Notes: generated by a model from the letters alone, not told the origin. Counted from the first letter of the stretch, positions 45,790 through 54,852 are shown. The stretch: DNA of 64,000 nucleotides from Halobellus sp. LT62 (GCF_037031285.1 NZ_JAYEZO010000002.1:310001-374000), one strand, 5' to 3'. Made by a program: numbers and translations.

Positions 45790-47616
45790 TTACTTCTCTT
45801 CGACGTGCCGCACCTGCACCGCCTCGCCGCGCGTCGATTCGACCATTTCCGATCCGAACATCTGCGCGCGGCCGACGGCGAAGGCCTTCGGCCCCTCGAC
45901 GACGACCTCGTCGCCGACGCGGATGTCCTCGTCGGCGTCGACGACGCCCGGCGCGAGCACGCTGCCGTGCGGGACGAACCCGTCGATCTCGACGCGCTTC
46001 GTCGGGGCGTCGGAGTCGTCCCAGACGCGCGCGCCGTCGAGGGTGAACGAGAGCACGCCGTACTGCGGGACCATCGTCGCGAGCTGCGCGCCCTCGCCGC
46101 CGTCGTCGTCCTCGCCGTTCTCGTCGCGTACCTGTAGCTTCGGATAGCGACTCTTTGTTTTCAGCTCCACGTCCGCGAACAGTTCATCTCCTGCGCCCGG
46201 GCCGAACTGGTAGTCCGCGATGGCCTTTACGACGTTATGCTGGCGCTCCCGCTTGCCGTACTTCAACTCGCCGTCGAGCGTCGACATCAGGTTCGCGATC
46301 GACTCCGTCGTCGTCGGGTGCTCCTCGACGGTGTACTCGAACTCGACGTCGACCTCGCTCGCGACGCGTTCTGCGATGTCGCGGTAGCCGCCGTCGGGGA
46401 CGTGCGCGATCACCCGCGGGTACTCGTTGCGTTCGAGGTAGCGCCGGAGCACGCGCGCGACGAACGACTTCTCGTCTTCGGACCACCGGCCCGTCACGAC
46501 CGAGTCGTAGTGCTGGGCGGGATAGGTGAGCTCTAACTCCATCGGGACGACGCCGATCGGCGAGGTCATCGACGCGTGATGGGCGCGGTACTGGATCGCG
46601 TCGTGGAACTGCGAGTGGCTCTGCGATTCGCTGTAGGGCTTCGTCGCCGAGCAGGGAACGAGGACGAGCGGATTCTCGAAGCGGTTGCGGTAGCGCCCCG
46701 TCACGCGCTCGGCGAAGCGCTGGATCTCGACGCGCCGGAGGGTGTCTTCGGTCGCCGCCGAGAGCTCCGTGTCGCGGATGACCGGCGTGCGTTCCTCGAT
46801 GTACCCGTACTGCCCATCGAACTCGCGGAACGCCGCGGTGAGCCACTGATCGTGACGCGCCTGTCCCTCGATGTAATCGCGGAGTCGGCCGTCGCGGATC
46901 CGTCGTCGGACGGTCGCGAGTTCGGATTTCAGCGCGTACTCGTTGTGATCGGCGCAGTCCCCCCGGTCGAAGGCGGCAGCGCGGGCGGCGTTGGTCTCGG
47001 CCTCGTCGGGGTCGACGTCCAGACGTTTGCCCTGACACGCCGGGCAGTTACACGGCAACTCATCGAGGTCTTCGAGGAAGTACTCGCCCTCGCTCGTGAG
47101 GTAGAACCCCTCCAAGCCACGAACGCGCGCTTTCTTCGCGTCGAGGAGGTCCACGCCGGCGTAGACGAGCGTCGCGGCGTTCCGAGGCGTCGCGACGCCG
47201 GAGAGATACAGCGCCGTGTCAGCGGGCAGCGCCTCGCGCGCGGCGATGATCTGCTCGCGGAACGCCGACGCGTGGCCGACGAACCCGGGCGCATTCGAGA
47301 GGATGTACGCGTCGGCACCGTAGTCCGCGGCGGTCTCGGCGGTCACGACCGCAGCGCTCGGGTAGTCGACGTCGGGATAGTCGACCGCGAACGTCTCTTG
47401 GACGCGCTCGTCGGTGCCGGCCGGAAACGCGCGGTGCGGCAGCACCGTCAGAATCTCTCTGTACCCCTTCGGAATCCCGCGCTCGTCGGTCCAGCGGCTC
47501 CCGGCGTCGTCGATGCTGTCGTCGACGAGCGCGGGCGTCGTCAGCGGATCCGACAGACGGAGTTCCCCGAGACGGGCGGCCCCGTCGCGCCCGTGTATCT
47601 CGAAGTAATCGGTCAT
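45790..47616 (-). CDS. arcS: archaeosine synthase subunit ArcS (TgtA2)
   Basis: A 608-residue protein that converts preQ0 at position 15 of tRNA to archaeosine, after TgtA has inserted preQ0. The N-terminal TGT-like domain retains the zinc-type CNCPACQGKR segment. The ArcS signature PCSATKPYSESQSH (PCxxxKPYxxSxxH) lies near residue 325 and includes the catalytic Lys. The C-terminal end is a PUA domain (SFTLDGARVWDDSD... VDGFVPHGSVLAPGVVDADEDIRVGDEVVVEGP). tgtA lies 400 bp away on the same strand, with a small deleted gene between. Confidence 0.96.
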   Translation of the reverse strand: MTDYFEIHGRDGAARLGELRLSDPLTTPALVDDSIDDAGSRWTDERGIPKGYREILTVLPHRAFPAGTDERVQETFAVDYPDVDYPSAAVVTAETAADYGADAYILSNAPGFVGHASAFREQIIAAREALPADTALYLSGVATPRNAATLVYAGVDLLDAKKARVRGLEGFYLTSEGEYFLEDLDELPCNCPACQGKRLDVDPDEAETNAARAAAFDRGDCADHNEYALKSELATVRRRIRDGRLRDYIEGQARHDQWLTAAFREFDGQYGYIEERTPVIRDTELSAATEDTLRRVEIQRFAERVTGRYRNRFENPLVLVPCSATKPYSESQSHSQFHDAIQYRAHHASMTSPIGVVPMELELTYPAQHYDSVVTGRWSEDEKSFVARVLRRYLERNEYPRVIAHVPDGGYRDIAERVASEVDVEFEYTVEEHPTTTESIANLMSTLDGELKYGKRERQHNVVKAIADYQFGPGAGDELFADVELKTKSRYPKLQVRDENGEDDDGGEGAQLATMVPQYGVLSFTLDGARVWDDSDAPTKRVEIDGFVPHGSVLAPGVVDADEDIRVGDEVVVEGPKAFAVGRAQMFGSEMVESTRGEAVQVRHVEEK

Positions 47617-47749
47617 ACACCCGTATGTGCCGTCATCCGTGAATTATCTGTCTGTTCGTTCCCCGATTGCGCCGTCAGGAACGTCGCCGGACGAGACTCT
47701 CTGCAGAATCGGCCCGCGGGCTTTTGCGATCCGTCCGTGAAGGCGTCGT

Positions 47750-48007
47750 ATGGAGGTTACCGGCGCGTGGTCACGGCCCGAACTCACGGAATTCCTCGAC
47801 GCCGAACGGGTGCCGGTGCGACTCGCGTGTCACACTCCCAGCGGTCACCTCTGGATGCTCTCGCTGTGGTATCTGTGGACCGACGGCGACGTCGCCTCCG
47901 AGCGGCTGCACTCGTGGGACTTCTCCGAGCGGATGGCCGACGTCTCGCTGGCGAGCGACGATGCGCGCGCGGCGGATGACGAGGCGACCGCGAGCGACGA
48001 ATCCTAG
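47750..48007 (+). pseudogene. internally deleted pyridoxamine 5'-phosphate oxidase-family protein
   Basis: An 85-residue open frame. It begins like full-length haloarchaeal flavin-binding split-barrel proteins (MEVTGAWSRPELTEFLDAERVPVRLACHTPSGHLWMLSLWYLW) and ends like their C terminus (RLHSWDFSERMADVSL), but the ~90 residues that normally lie between are absent. The join is in frame near residue 50. The flavin-binding core strands are missing, so it is unlikely to be active. Gene remnant or new small protein cannot be told apart. Divergent from arcS and convergent with tgtA. Confidence 0.65.
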
Positions 48008-48019
48008 CCAGCCGTCGCC

Positions 48020-49504
48020 CTACTCGCGCTCGTCGCTGCCGACCGTCTCTATTTCGACGCTCTCAGGCACCCGCTCCAGTGTCGACTCCGGCCAGCCGTC
48101 GTGCGCGAGCACGAACGACGAACCGGGATTCGTCTCGGCCACCCGCGCGACGCCGTCGGCGGCGGCCTCGTAGGCCTCGCGGTCGGTCCGCTCCGGCACC
48201 TCCGCGGTGAGCGGATACGTCTCCGAGAGCGCCCGCGGGAACGGCCCGAACGGCGGAACCACGCGCCAGACGGCGTCGAACGCGTCGCCCGAGGGCGTGC
48301 CGCCCTGCGTGAGCAGCACCCGCGGGTCGGCGTCGATGCGAGCGATGCGCTCGTGATGTCGCAAGACCTCGGGACGCCGCGCGGACTCGTTCGAGAGGTA
48401 GAAGAATGACCCCTTCGAGACGGGGTCCTCATGTTCCAGTTGGTCGGCGTGATCCAACAGCGCGCGGTAGCCGTCGAGCATCGCGGGGTGCGAACGGGCA
48501 CGCGCTTCCACCAGTTCGAGGAGGTTGCCCGAGCGGATCGCCTGCTTGATCCGGCGGATCTCGGCGAACGAGACGTGGAGGTTGTGCTCGGCCAGCAGTC
48601 GCTCGCGCTCCTCGTCCGCCAACCCGCGGAGTTCGCCCGGGCTGTGCGCCGAACAGACTGCACACGAGCAGGGGAAGTACTCGATGTCTTCGAGGTGTTC
48701 GGTGCCGCGGACCGTCATATAGCGGTCGTCGCGCGCGTAGATGGCGTAGGCCGCCGAGTCGAAGAGGTCGCAGCCGGCGGCGACCGCCAGCGCGAACATC
48801 ATCGGATGACCCGCACCGAACAGGTGGACGGGGGCGTCGCGACCGAGGCCGCGCTTCGCGCCCGCGACGACGTCGATCATATCGGCGTAGCGGTAGCTGT
48901 TCATCAGCGGGACGACCGCGCCGACGGGGAACACGTCGAGGTCCGTCTCGTCGGCGCGTCGTCCTGCGGCCTCGCGGAGGTCCGGATACGTCGATCCCTG
49001 CACGGGCGCGTTCACGAGCATCTCGCCGGTATCGACCCCCTCGGCGTCGACGAGCGCCTCTTCGGTCGTCGCGAGCTCGCGCTCGGCCTGTTCTCTGGGG
49101 ACGTCCGGCGGCGTCGGGATGTCGACCGGCGTCCCGATGTCGGAGCCGATGTCGTGCTGGAACCGGAGGATCTCCCGCGTCGTCACGTCGATGTCGCCGT
49201 ACTCCGCGAGCTGAAAGGACCCCGAGTCGGTGACGATCGCGCCGTCGAATTCCAGCATCTCGTGGAGCCCGACGTCGAGCGCTCGCTCTCTGAGGTCCTC
49301 GTTCGAGTTGATGATGTAGGAGTTCGTGATCAGGATCTCCGCGCCGAACTCAGACTGCAGGCGCGCGGGTGCCACCGTTCGGATGTTCGGGTTGATGACC
49401 GGCATCAACGCCGGCGTCTCGACTGCCACCCCCGCGCGGGGGACCGTGAGCTCGCCGATCCGTCCGGCGGCGTCCCCGTCGCGGAGCTCGAAGTGATCGC
49501 GCAT
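48020..49504 (-). CDS. tgtA: tRNA-guanine(15) transglycosylase
   Basis: A 494-residue enzyme that exchanges guanine-15 of archaeal tRNA for preQ0, the first step to archaeosine. The active-site region [21 protein letters not shown] is near residue 85, [24 protein letters not shown] near 240 has the second Asp, and the zinc site is CSCAVC with a later Cys/His. The C-terminal half holds the archaeal C1 and C2-type extension, but no clear PUA domain, which ArcS has. Start ATG 49504. A family C element ends about 90 nt upstream. Confidence 0.95.
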   Translation of the reverse strand: MRDHFELRDGDAAGRIGELTVPRAGVAVETPALMPVINPNIRTVAPARLQSEFGAEILITNSYIINSNEDLRERALDVGLHEMLEFDGAIVTDSGSFQLAEYGDIDVTTREILRFQHDIGSDIGTPVDIPTPPDVPREQAERELATTEEALVDAEGVDTGEMLVNAPVQGSTYPDLREAAGRRADETDLDVFPVGAVVPLMNSYRYADMIDVVAGAKRGLGRDAPVHLFGAGHPMMFALAVAAGCDLFDSAAYAIYARDDRYMTVRGTEHLEDIEYFPCSCAVCSAHSPGELRGLADEERERLLAEHNLHVSFAEIRRIKQAIRSGNLLELVEARARSHPAMLDGYRALLDHADQLEHEDPVSKGSFFYLSNESARRPEVLRHHERIARIDADPRVLLTQGGTPSGDAFDAVWRVVPPFGPFPRALSETYPLTAEVPERTDREAYEAAADGVARVAETNPGSSFVLAHDGWPESTLERVPESVEIETVGSDERE

Positions 49505-49585
49505 ACCCGGGTGTCGGCGGCGACTCGGTAAGTACCGTCGCTTTCCGTTTGTCGGCGTTGTTGATTGACTGCGGAGTCAGCGGTG

Positions 49586-49715
49586 ACAACTTTGGAAGCC
49601 CCCACCGTCTCGACTCGATGCGCTTGCTGCGGTCCTCGTCGCTCGCTTCGCTCGCTCCTGCGGTCCTTGCATCGCGCGTCTTCGCCGAGACGGTGGCCCC
49701 TTCCATTCCCACCTC
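49586..49715 (-). repeat. family C long-hairpin element, copy 1
   Basis: On the minus strand it begins GGTGGGAATGGAAGGGGCC and ends GGTGGGGGCTTCC. The arms CACCGTCTCG (49603-49612) and CGAGACGGTG (49686-49695) are a perfect 10-bp inverted repeat, flanked by GGAAG/CTTCC (49594-49598, 49700-49704). The interior holds an AGCGAGCGAAGCGAGCG hairpin. The copy at 60184-60298 shares the flanks but has different, equally complementary arms. Confidence 0.75.
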
Positions 49716-49803
49716 GCCGAATACCGGTAGCAATCGCTCGCCGACGGACGAGTCAGTCGTTTCATCTCGGTCGATCAGTCCATTGTAGACCCACGGCTGA
49801 TCG

Positions 49804-49931
49804 GTTTGGCGAACAGTCGGCACCCGCTCGCGACCCGCGACGATGGCCCCGCCAACACCGGCGCTGTCGGTTGTCTCCCGCGCTGCTGTGCCGAACAACC
49901 GCTACACAGCGCGGGGCGGATATCAGATCAC
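49804..49931 (-). ncRNA. candidate small RNA, family A copy 3
   Basis: Third copy. Plus-strand CCCGCGCTG (49877-49885) pairs with CAGCGCGGG (49907-49915); the covarying pair is at a different position from that of copy 2. The closed loop is again 21 nt with ACAACCGCT. The minus strand starts at GTGATCTG (49931) and ends at CTGTTCGCCAA. A TGGC/GCCA mini-hairpin occupies the variable region. It lies 89 nt from the htpX start, on the opposite strand. Confidence 0.6.
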
Positions 49932-49955
49932 GCTGGGTGTGGTCCCATCTTCACA

Positions 49956-49970
49956 GATAAACGCTCGCCG
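49956..49970 (-). promoter_or_regulatory. BRE/TATA box for family A copy 3
   Basis: Minus strand CGGCGAGCGTTTATC. The G of GTTTATC (49962) lies 31 nt from the G of GTGA (49931), as in copies 1 and 2. This copy has the weakest TATA. Confidence 0.5.
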
Positions 49971-50019
49971 CAGAGGAACCACCGAGTATTTGTGTCCGGA
50001 CGGACAACGAAATCGCCGT

Positions 50020-50844
50020 ATGCGACACCTCGGACTGAAAGCGCGGATGGCGATCGTCGGATCGATCCTGTTCGCGTTCTACGCCGTCGCGGCCGTCGTC
50101 GTGATGGGCGTCTTCGGCTGGCCGCTGCCCCTCGTGCTCGCGGGCAGCGTCGCCTTCGTCGGCGTCCAGTACAAGATCGGTAAGTGGATGGCGCTTCGGA
50201 GCGTCGGCGCGGAGGACCTCTCGGAGGACCGGTATCCGGAGATCCACCGCCGCGTCGAGTCGCTCTCGGAATCGATGGGGATCGACAAGCCCCGCCTGAT
50301 GATCGCGCGGATGGGCGTGCCGAACGCCTTCGCCATCGGTCGGAAGGGCGCGGGAACCGTTGTCGTCAGCGAGGAACTCCTCTCGCGACTCGACGCCGAC
50401 GAGGTCGAGGGCGTCCTCGCGCACGAACTCGCGCACATCCGTAACCGCGACGTCGTGATGATGGTACTCGGGCAGGGCGTCGCCTCCATCGTCGCCATCG
50501 TCGCCCAATGGGTCGTGCTCCTGACCGGCGACAACGACATCGCCGATTTCTTCCTCGCGATCGTCGTCGGCCAGATAACCCAGTTACTGGTGATGCTTTT
50601 CGTCTTCGCCATCTCGCGGTATCGCGAGTACGTCGCCGACGGCGACGCTGCAGACGCCATCGGCGGCGGCGAACCGCTGGCGCGGGCCTTAGAGAAGATC
50701 AGCCGCGGCAACGAGCGGAGCCAGGACTCGGCGGTCGACTCGCAGGTGAACGCGCTCTGCATCTTCGGCGAGGAGCGCGGTCTCGCGCGGCTGTTCGCGA
50801 CGCACCCGCCGATGGAAAAGCGCATCGAGCGGCTCCGGAACTGA
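50020..50844 (+). CDS. htpX: HtpX-like zinc membrane protease (M48)
   Basis: A 274-residue membrane metalloprotease for quality control of membrane proteins. Two helices open the protein (about residues 11-28 and 31-46). The zinc motif LAHELAHIRNRD contains His135, Glu136 and His139, and the third ligand is in SRYREYVADGDAADAIG. Two more helices lie between them. FATHPPMEKRIERLRN is the typical C terminus. The ATG at 50020 is the only start giving the family opening (RHLGLKARM). It is followed 33 bp later by a small membrane protein gene. Confidence 0.94.
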   Translation: MRHLGLKARMAIVGSILFAFYAVAAVVVMGVFGWPLPLVLAGSVAFVGVQYKIGKWMALRSVGAEDLSEDRYPEIHRRVESLSESMGIDKPRLMIARMGVPNAFAIGRKGAGTVVVSEELLSRLDADEVEGVLAHELAHIRNRDVVMMVLGQGVASIVAIVAQWVVLLTGDNDIADFFLAIVVGQITQLLVMLFVFAISRYREYVADGDAADAIGGGEPLARALEKISRGNERSQDSAVDSQVNALCIFGEERGLARLFATHPPMEKRIERLRN

Positions 50845-50877
50845 TAACTGAAGAGAGATGACTGACTCGACGCTACG

Positions 50878-51189
50878 ATGACCGACGTGCGAACGCTCGC
50901 GGCGGCCGTGTTGGGCGTCGCGCTCGGGATCCTGTTCGTCGCGGCCCCCGGGACGATCATCCAAGTGCAGACGGCCGGGCGGCTCCCGCAGGACCGACAC
51001 GGCCGCTACGGTGAGGACGGCGTCTCGGTCGACAAGGACGGGGTCTCGAACGGCGAGGGCGACGCGTCGGGTGGTGCGGGGAGCCGGGGCAGCGACTCGA
51101 CTGCTCTCGCCCGTTGGCGTCGACTCGTGCAGGTCGTCGGCGTCGCGTTGATTCTCGGCGGCGGCTACTTCGCGTGGACGCTCCTCTGA
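50878..51189 (+). CDS. small membrane protein downstream of htpX
   Basis: A 103-residue protein of unknown function with a helix at each end (residues ~7-29 and ~84-102) and a hydrophilic Gly/Asp-rich middle that looks disordered. The first helix contains APGTIIQVQTAGRLPQ at its end, seen in other haloarchaeal proteins beside htpX as I recall. Both termini would be on the same side of the membrane. Likely co-transcribed with htpX (33-bp gap). Confidence 0.65.
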   Translation: MTDVRTLAAAVLGVALGILFVAAPGTIIQVQTAGRLPQDRHGRYGEDGVSVDKDGVSNGEGDASGGAGSRGSDSTALARWRRLVQVVGVALILGGGYFAWTLL

Positions 51190-51190
51190 G

Positions 51191-52030
51191 CTAGAACAGT
51201 AGCGCCGCGGCTGTCGCGGACTGCTGGAGCTCTTCTGCGCCCGCGAATCGGATCGCGAGATACAGCAGCGAAAAGAGTGTGGCGTTGTACGCGCCGTGGA
51301 TCAGCGCCGGGACGACGATGTTGTCCGTGAGTTCGTACATCGTCCCGAAGACGAGCGTCGGAAGGACGAGCACCGTGATACTGACGACTCGGGCCTGCGG
51401 CGCGCCCGACAGCGAGAAGTAGTGGATCGACGCGAAGATGAGGCTCGCGAGGAAGATCGCCAGCGGCGCGGGAAGCGCCTCGCTCAGTCGGTTCTGGACG
51501 ATTCCACGGTAGAGTAGCTCCTCGCCCGGGCCGATCAGGAGAAACGACGCCGGGATGAGAAGCAGCAGGAGCTCCGGGTTCTCCATTCCCATCTCCGCGG
51601 TCGTGTTCGGAGCCGCCTCCGCGCCGACCGTCGTGATGATCACCGACGCGAGCATAAGCAGCGCCAGCGAGGCGACGTAGCCCGCGACGACGAACGCGAC
51701 TTCCCGGAGCGACGGCACACGGACGCCGACGTACCCGATGCCCGCGCCGCGGTACCGGAGGTACGCGAGCGCGACGCCGCCGAACCCGACGCCTGTCGCC
51801 AGCGCCAGCGAGAGGATGACGCTCAGGAGCGGGGTGATCGAGACCCCGGCGACGCCGAGCGCGAGGACCGTGGCGACGACGAGGATACCGCCGACGCCGA
51901 TGCCGACGACAGAGAGCAACACGGCGACGAGGAGCGCGCGGAGGACGGTGAGAACGGAGTCGGACGTGGGCACCGAGTCGTCCGCCCCGCCGGTTGGATT
52001 CAGTTCGGAGGACACACTCGACGTTCGCAC
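51191..52030 (-). CDS. CPBP-family intramembrane metalloprotease
   Basis: A 279-residue membrane protein of the CAAX protease/bacteriocin-processing group. Catalytic motifs are GPGEELLYRGIVQNRL (Glu-Glu), FASIHYF (His) and ALIHGAYNATLF (His and Asn). About seven hydrophobic helices are visible. The start is a GTG at 52030; starts a few codons inside (VSSELNPTGG) are equally possible. Its substrate is unknown. It is convergent with the small htpX partner gene, two bases apart at the 3' ends. Confidence 0.88.
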   Translation of the reverse strand: MRTSSVSSELNPTGGADDSVPTSDSVLTVLRALLVAVLLSVVGIGVGGILVVATVLALGVAGVSITPLLSVILSLALATGVGFGGVALAYLRYRGAGIGYVGVRVPSLREVAFVVAGYVASLALLMLASVIITTVGAEAAPNTTAEMGMENPELLLLLIPASFLLIGPGEELLYRGIVQNRLSEALPAPLAIFLASLIFASIHYFSLSGAPQARVVSITVLVLPTLVFGTMYELTDNIVVPALIHGAYNATLFSLLYLAIRFAGAEELQQSATAAALLF

Positions 52031-52112
52031 TCGCGCGTCAAAGTCCTGTCTCCGTCGACCGAGGCGCGTCGAGCCGCTCTCGGTTAGCAGTAAGTCGCAG
52101 GTCCGATACGGA

Positions 52113-52802
52113 TCAGCGCCAACGGTCGGCGAGTTCGTATCGCGTGATCCCGAGGACCGTGCGGCCGTCTCGGATCTCTCCCTCGACGACGTCGCCCAGC
52201 AGCTCCTCGTAGTCCGCCACGTCGACCCGGATGCTCTCGTTGAAATCGAGGTCCTGCTCTCCGACCGGCTCGCAGTCGCGCGCGAGGAAGTAGTGATGGA
52301 CGCTGTTCAACAGGCCGTTCGCCGGTTCGGCCGCGAAGAGGTGTTCGACGCTCCCCGCTTCGTAACCGGTCTCCTCGGTGAGTTCGCGGCGGGCGACCGC
52401 CGCGAGGTCGTCGTCCTCGGGTTCGGCGCTCCCGGCCGGCAGGCCGCGGTTGATCCGACCGACCGCCTGCCGCCACTCCTCGATGACGACGACGTCGCCG
52501 TCGGGCGTGAACGGGAGCACGACGATCGCGGCCGGTTCGTCGACGTAGTGGAAGTCGGTCTCGGTGCCGTCCGGGAGCACGACGTCGTCGCGGCGGACGT
52601 CGAACCCCGGACACGTGTAGTCGACTCCGCTATCGGTCGTCTCCCACGTCAGTTCGTCGACAGGCGATTCGTGCTCATCGCCGTCGGCGCGCTCGTCACT
52701 TTCGATCCCCTCGTCGCTGTCGGGGCCGCTCTCGGCTCCATCGTCGCTGTCGGGGCTGCTCTCGCTCCCGACGTCGCCGTCGAGTGTCTCGGAGTCAGTC
52801 AT
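52113..52802 (-). CDS. Nudix hydrolase with acidic N-terminal extension
   Basis: A 229-residue protein. The Nudix box GSAEPEDDDLAAVARRELTEETGYEAG (G, then the RELxEExG core) lies near residues 140-165 and binds metal for nucleoside-diphosphate cleavage, in the style of ADP-ribose pyrophosphatases (GLPAGSAEPEDD). The first ~60 residues are acidic and repetitive (SPDSDDGAESGPDSDEGIESDE), typical salt-adapted disorder. Start ATG 52802. The substrate is inferred only from the general family. Confidence 0.87.
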   Translation of the reverse strand: MTDSETLDGDVGSESSPDSDDGAESGPDSDEGIESDERADGDEHESPVDELTWETTDSGVDYTCPGFDVRRDDVVLPDGTETDFHYVDEPAAIVVLPFTPDGDVVVIEEWRQAVGRINRGLPAGSAEPEDDDLAAVARRELTEETGYEAGSVEHLFAAEPANGLLNSVHHYFLARDCEPVGEQDLDFNESIRVDVADYEELLGDVVEGEIRDGRTVLGITRYELADRWR

Positions 52803-52864
52803 ACCGGTCCCCTCTGCCCGGACGGACAAGAAATCGTGGGGTGTCGGTCACTGAGGGCTCTCGC

Positions 52865-54163
52865 TCAGCCCCGAGTCAACCGATCGCGGAGGATGACTCC
52901 GAACCCGGAGAGAACGCAGACGAGCGAGACGATCGTGACGGCGACGTGACCCTCGTTGAACCAGAACGGCGTCTGCAGCCCCGTCTGGAAGATCACGAGC
53001 AGGAAGGAGAGGACGGGAACGTCTCGGCCCTCGCCGATCGTCGTGGGCTCGTCGCTTTCGGCGTCGGCGTAGGAGGTCGCACCGACCGTTTCGCCCTCGG
53101 GGAGGCGTTCGGCCTCGTACGGTACTTCAGGCGTCCCGTAGCTCCAGACAGTCGCCCCAGAGCGGTTCACCTCGACGATCCGTTTGTTCAGCGAGTCGGT
53201 GATGAGCGTGTTACCGTTGTCGAGGCGGTCGGCGTCGCGCGGCCAGTTGAAGTTGACGCCCTCGGCGGCGTAGATCTCCCAGACGACCTGCCACTCGCCG
53301 CTCTCGTCGCGTTCGAGTTCGACCACGCGGTCGTTGTGGCTGTCGGCGACGAGCACTCGGCCCTCGCCGAGCCACTGCGGGTTGTGCTGCTGGCGCAGCA
53401 GCGTCGGGTCGCCCTGCGTCGTCTCCTCATCACCGTTGACGACTTCGACGACGCCCTCGCCGCGCTCGACGATCACCAACTGGTGGGCGTTGCGGACGGA
53501 GACGAGGTAGCGATCCTCGCTAATCACGTCGACGTCGTTGATGTGGAGCCAGTCGGTTCGGGTGGGGTCGTCAGGCGCGTCGTAGCGATCGCTGGCGTTC
53601 CACTGCCACGTGACCTCGCCGTCTTTCACGGTGAAGATCCGCTCGTGCTCCATATCGCTCACGAGGAACTCGCCGGAGTCGAGCAGTTCGACGTCGTGGA
53701 CCTCGCTGTTCGCCTGAGAGCGCACGGGGAAGGAGTACTCGTATTCGACTTCGGGCTCAGCGGTGCTGTCGTCGTTCGGATCGATGATCCGGAATCCGGT
53801 GTGCGTACACGGCGATTCGTAGGGGCCGCAGTCCTCGTAGCCGCCCTGCATGAATCCCGCCATCACGCTACCGTTATCGAGCATCGTGACGTCGAAGTAG
53901 CTGTCAGTGTCGCCCGTTTTCCACGCCGTCTCGCGGCCGTCCAACAGGTAGACGGAGCCGTGATCGTGCAGCCCCGGACCGCCGCCCTGCGACCCGACCA
54001 GCGTCTGTCGGGTCTCGTTGTCCGCTGCGCTCCCGACGTCGGGCGCGAGCGCGGCACCGACGACGAGCGAGGAGACGAGGAGGAGAACGCCGATAGCGAC
54101 GAGCACGACACCCGCGCGACACCTGAGGGGGGAACCATCGCCGAAAGGGACCAGATCTCGCAT
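52865..54163 (-). CDS. arylsulfotransferase (ASST)-like beta-propeller membrane protein
   Basis: A 432-residue protein anchored by a helix at each end: residues ~17-40 (VVLVAIGVLLLVSSLVVGAALA) and near 400-425. The middle is an ASST-type propeller (VHDVELLDSGEFLVSDMEHERIF, WLHINDVDVISEDRYLVSVRNAHQLV, WPRDADRLDNGNTLITDSLNKRIVEV). Family members act on aryl sulfates, but the haloarchaeal ones are not characterised and the catalytic His could not be placed with certainty. Start ATG 54163. Confidence 0.82.
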   Translation of the reverse strand: MRDLVPFGDGSPLRCRAGVVLVAIGVLLLVSSLVVGAALAPDVGSAADNETRQTLVGSQGGGPGLHDHGSVYLLDGRETAWKTGDTDSYFDVTMLDNGSVMAGFMQGGYEDCGPYESPCTHTGFRIIDPNDDSTAEPEVEYEYSFPVRSQANSEVHDVELLDSGEFLVSDMEHERIFTVKDGEVTWQWNASDRYDAPDDPTRTDWLHINDVDVISEDRYLVSVRNAHQLVIVERGEGVVEVVNGDEETTQGDPTLLRQQHNPQWLGEGRVLVADSHNDRVVELERDESGEWQVVWEIYAAEGVNFNWPRDADRLDNGNTLITDSLNKRIVEVNRSGATVWSYGTPEVPYEAERLPEGETVGATSYADAESDEPTTIGEGRDVPVLSFLLVIFQTGLQTPFWFNEGHVAVTIVSLVCVLSGFGVILRDRLTRG

Positions 54164-54304
54164 CGATTGGGTAGTTCAACCACGACGGACGAGAAAAGCG
54201 GTTCGATGCACAGTTCCCCCCGCCCGCTAGTGCGGGTCCAGGGTTCGCGATCGAATCGATGTTCGACTCGACGGCCGGTTCCACGTGCGATTCGACAGTC
54301 TATT

Positions 54305-54712
54305 TCACGCCTGATTCGACGCTGCGGCTTTCAGCTCGATCCGGTAGTCGAACGGATCGGTGAGATAGACCGCCGGCGCGACGCCGGTCGCTCCGAGGGG
54401 TTCGAGCCGTCGGTCGATATCGACGCCCGCGGCCGACAGTGCCGATTCGATCCCGTCGATCGTCTCGTCGATTCGGACGGCGACGTGGTCGTACGCGGTC
54501 CGCTCGCTCGCGGGATCGAAGTCCGCGTCGGGCTCGAGATGTATCACCGCTCTGGGCGCGAGTCGAACCGAGAAGAACGGCTTCTCGCCCGATTCGTACA
54601 GGCCCATCCCGTCGATATCGAACCCGAGTGCGTCGCGGTAGAACTCCACTGCGGTTTCGACGCCGTCGTCGGGGATACTCAGGTTCACGTGATCGATCGC
54701 GATTCCGTTCAT
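54305..54712 (-). CDS. VOC-superfamily (glyoxalase-like) protein
   Basis: A 135-residue single-module vicinal-oxygen-chelate protein. IDHVNLSIPDDGVETAVEFYRDALGFDIDG opens the first beta-alpha-beta-beta-beta unit and AYDHVAVRIDETIDGIESALSAAGVDIDRRL the second; the end VYLTDPFDYRIELKA carries a metal-ligand Glu. His8, His in 'DHVAV' and the final Glu can chelate a metal. Reaction unknown, glyoxalase or dioxygenase type. ATG 54712 gives the standard MNGIAIDHV start. Confidence 0.88.
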   Translation of the reverse strand: MNGIAIDHVNLSIPDDGVETAVEFYRDALGFDIDGMGLYESGEKPFFSVRLAPRAVIHLEPDADFDPASERTAYDHVAVRIDETIDGIESALSAAGVDIDRRLEPLGATGVAPAVYLTDPFDYRIELKAAASNQA

Positions 54713-54852
54713 AGGGGTCGTTCGAGCCCCGAAAGCAAAAGGCTGGATGCCGACTCCCGTCTCCGAACGGGCGAACTGGTGAACGGATCGCACGCGGTGC
54801 GAGTCGACATCCGAAGAGCTATTTTCCGCGCCGGGTAGATCCGACCTGATCG

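Larger units (their letters stand above)
49505..50019. other. 515-bp intergenic region with stacked repeat elements
   Basis: The longest gap in the window, between tgtA (minus) and htpX (plus). It contains family C copy 1 (49586-49715) and family A copy 3 (49804-49931 with promoter to 49970). The remaining ~90 bp on either side show no open frame or clear motif. Open frames that cross it look like GC-driven shadows. Confidence 0.7.
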
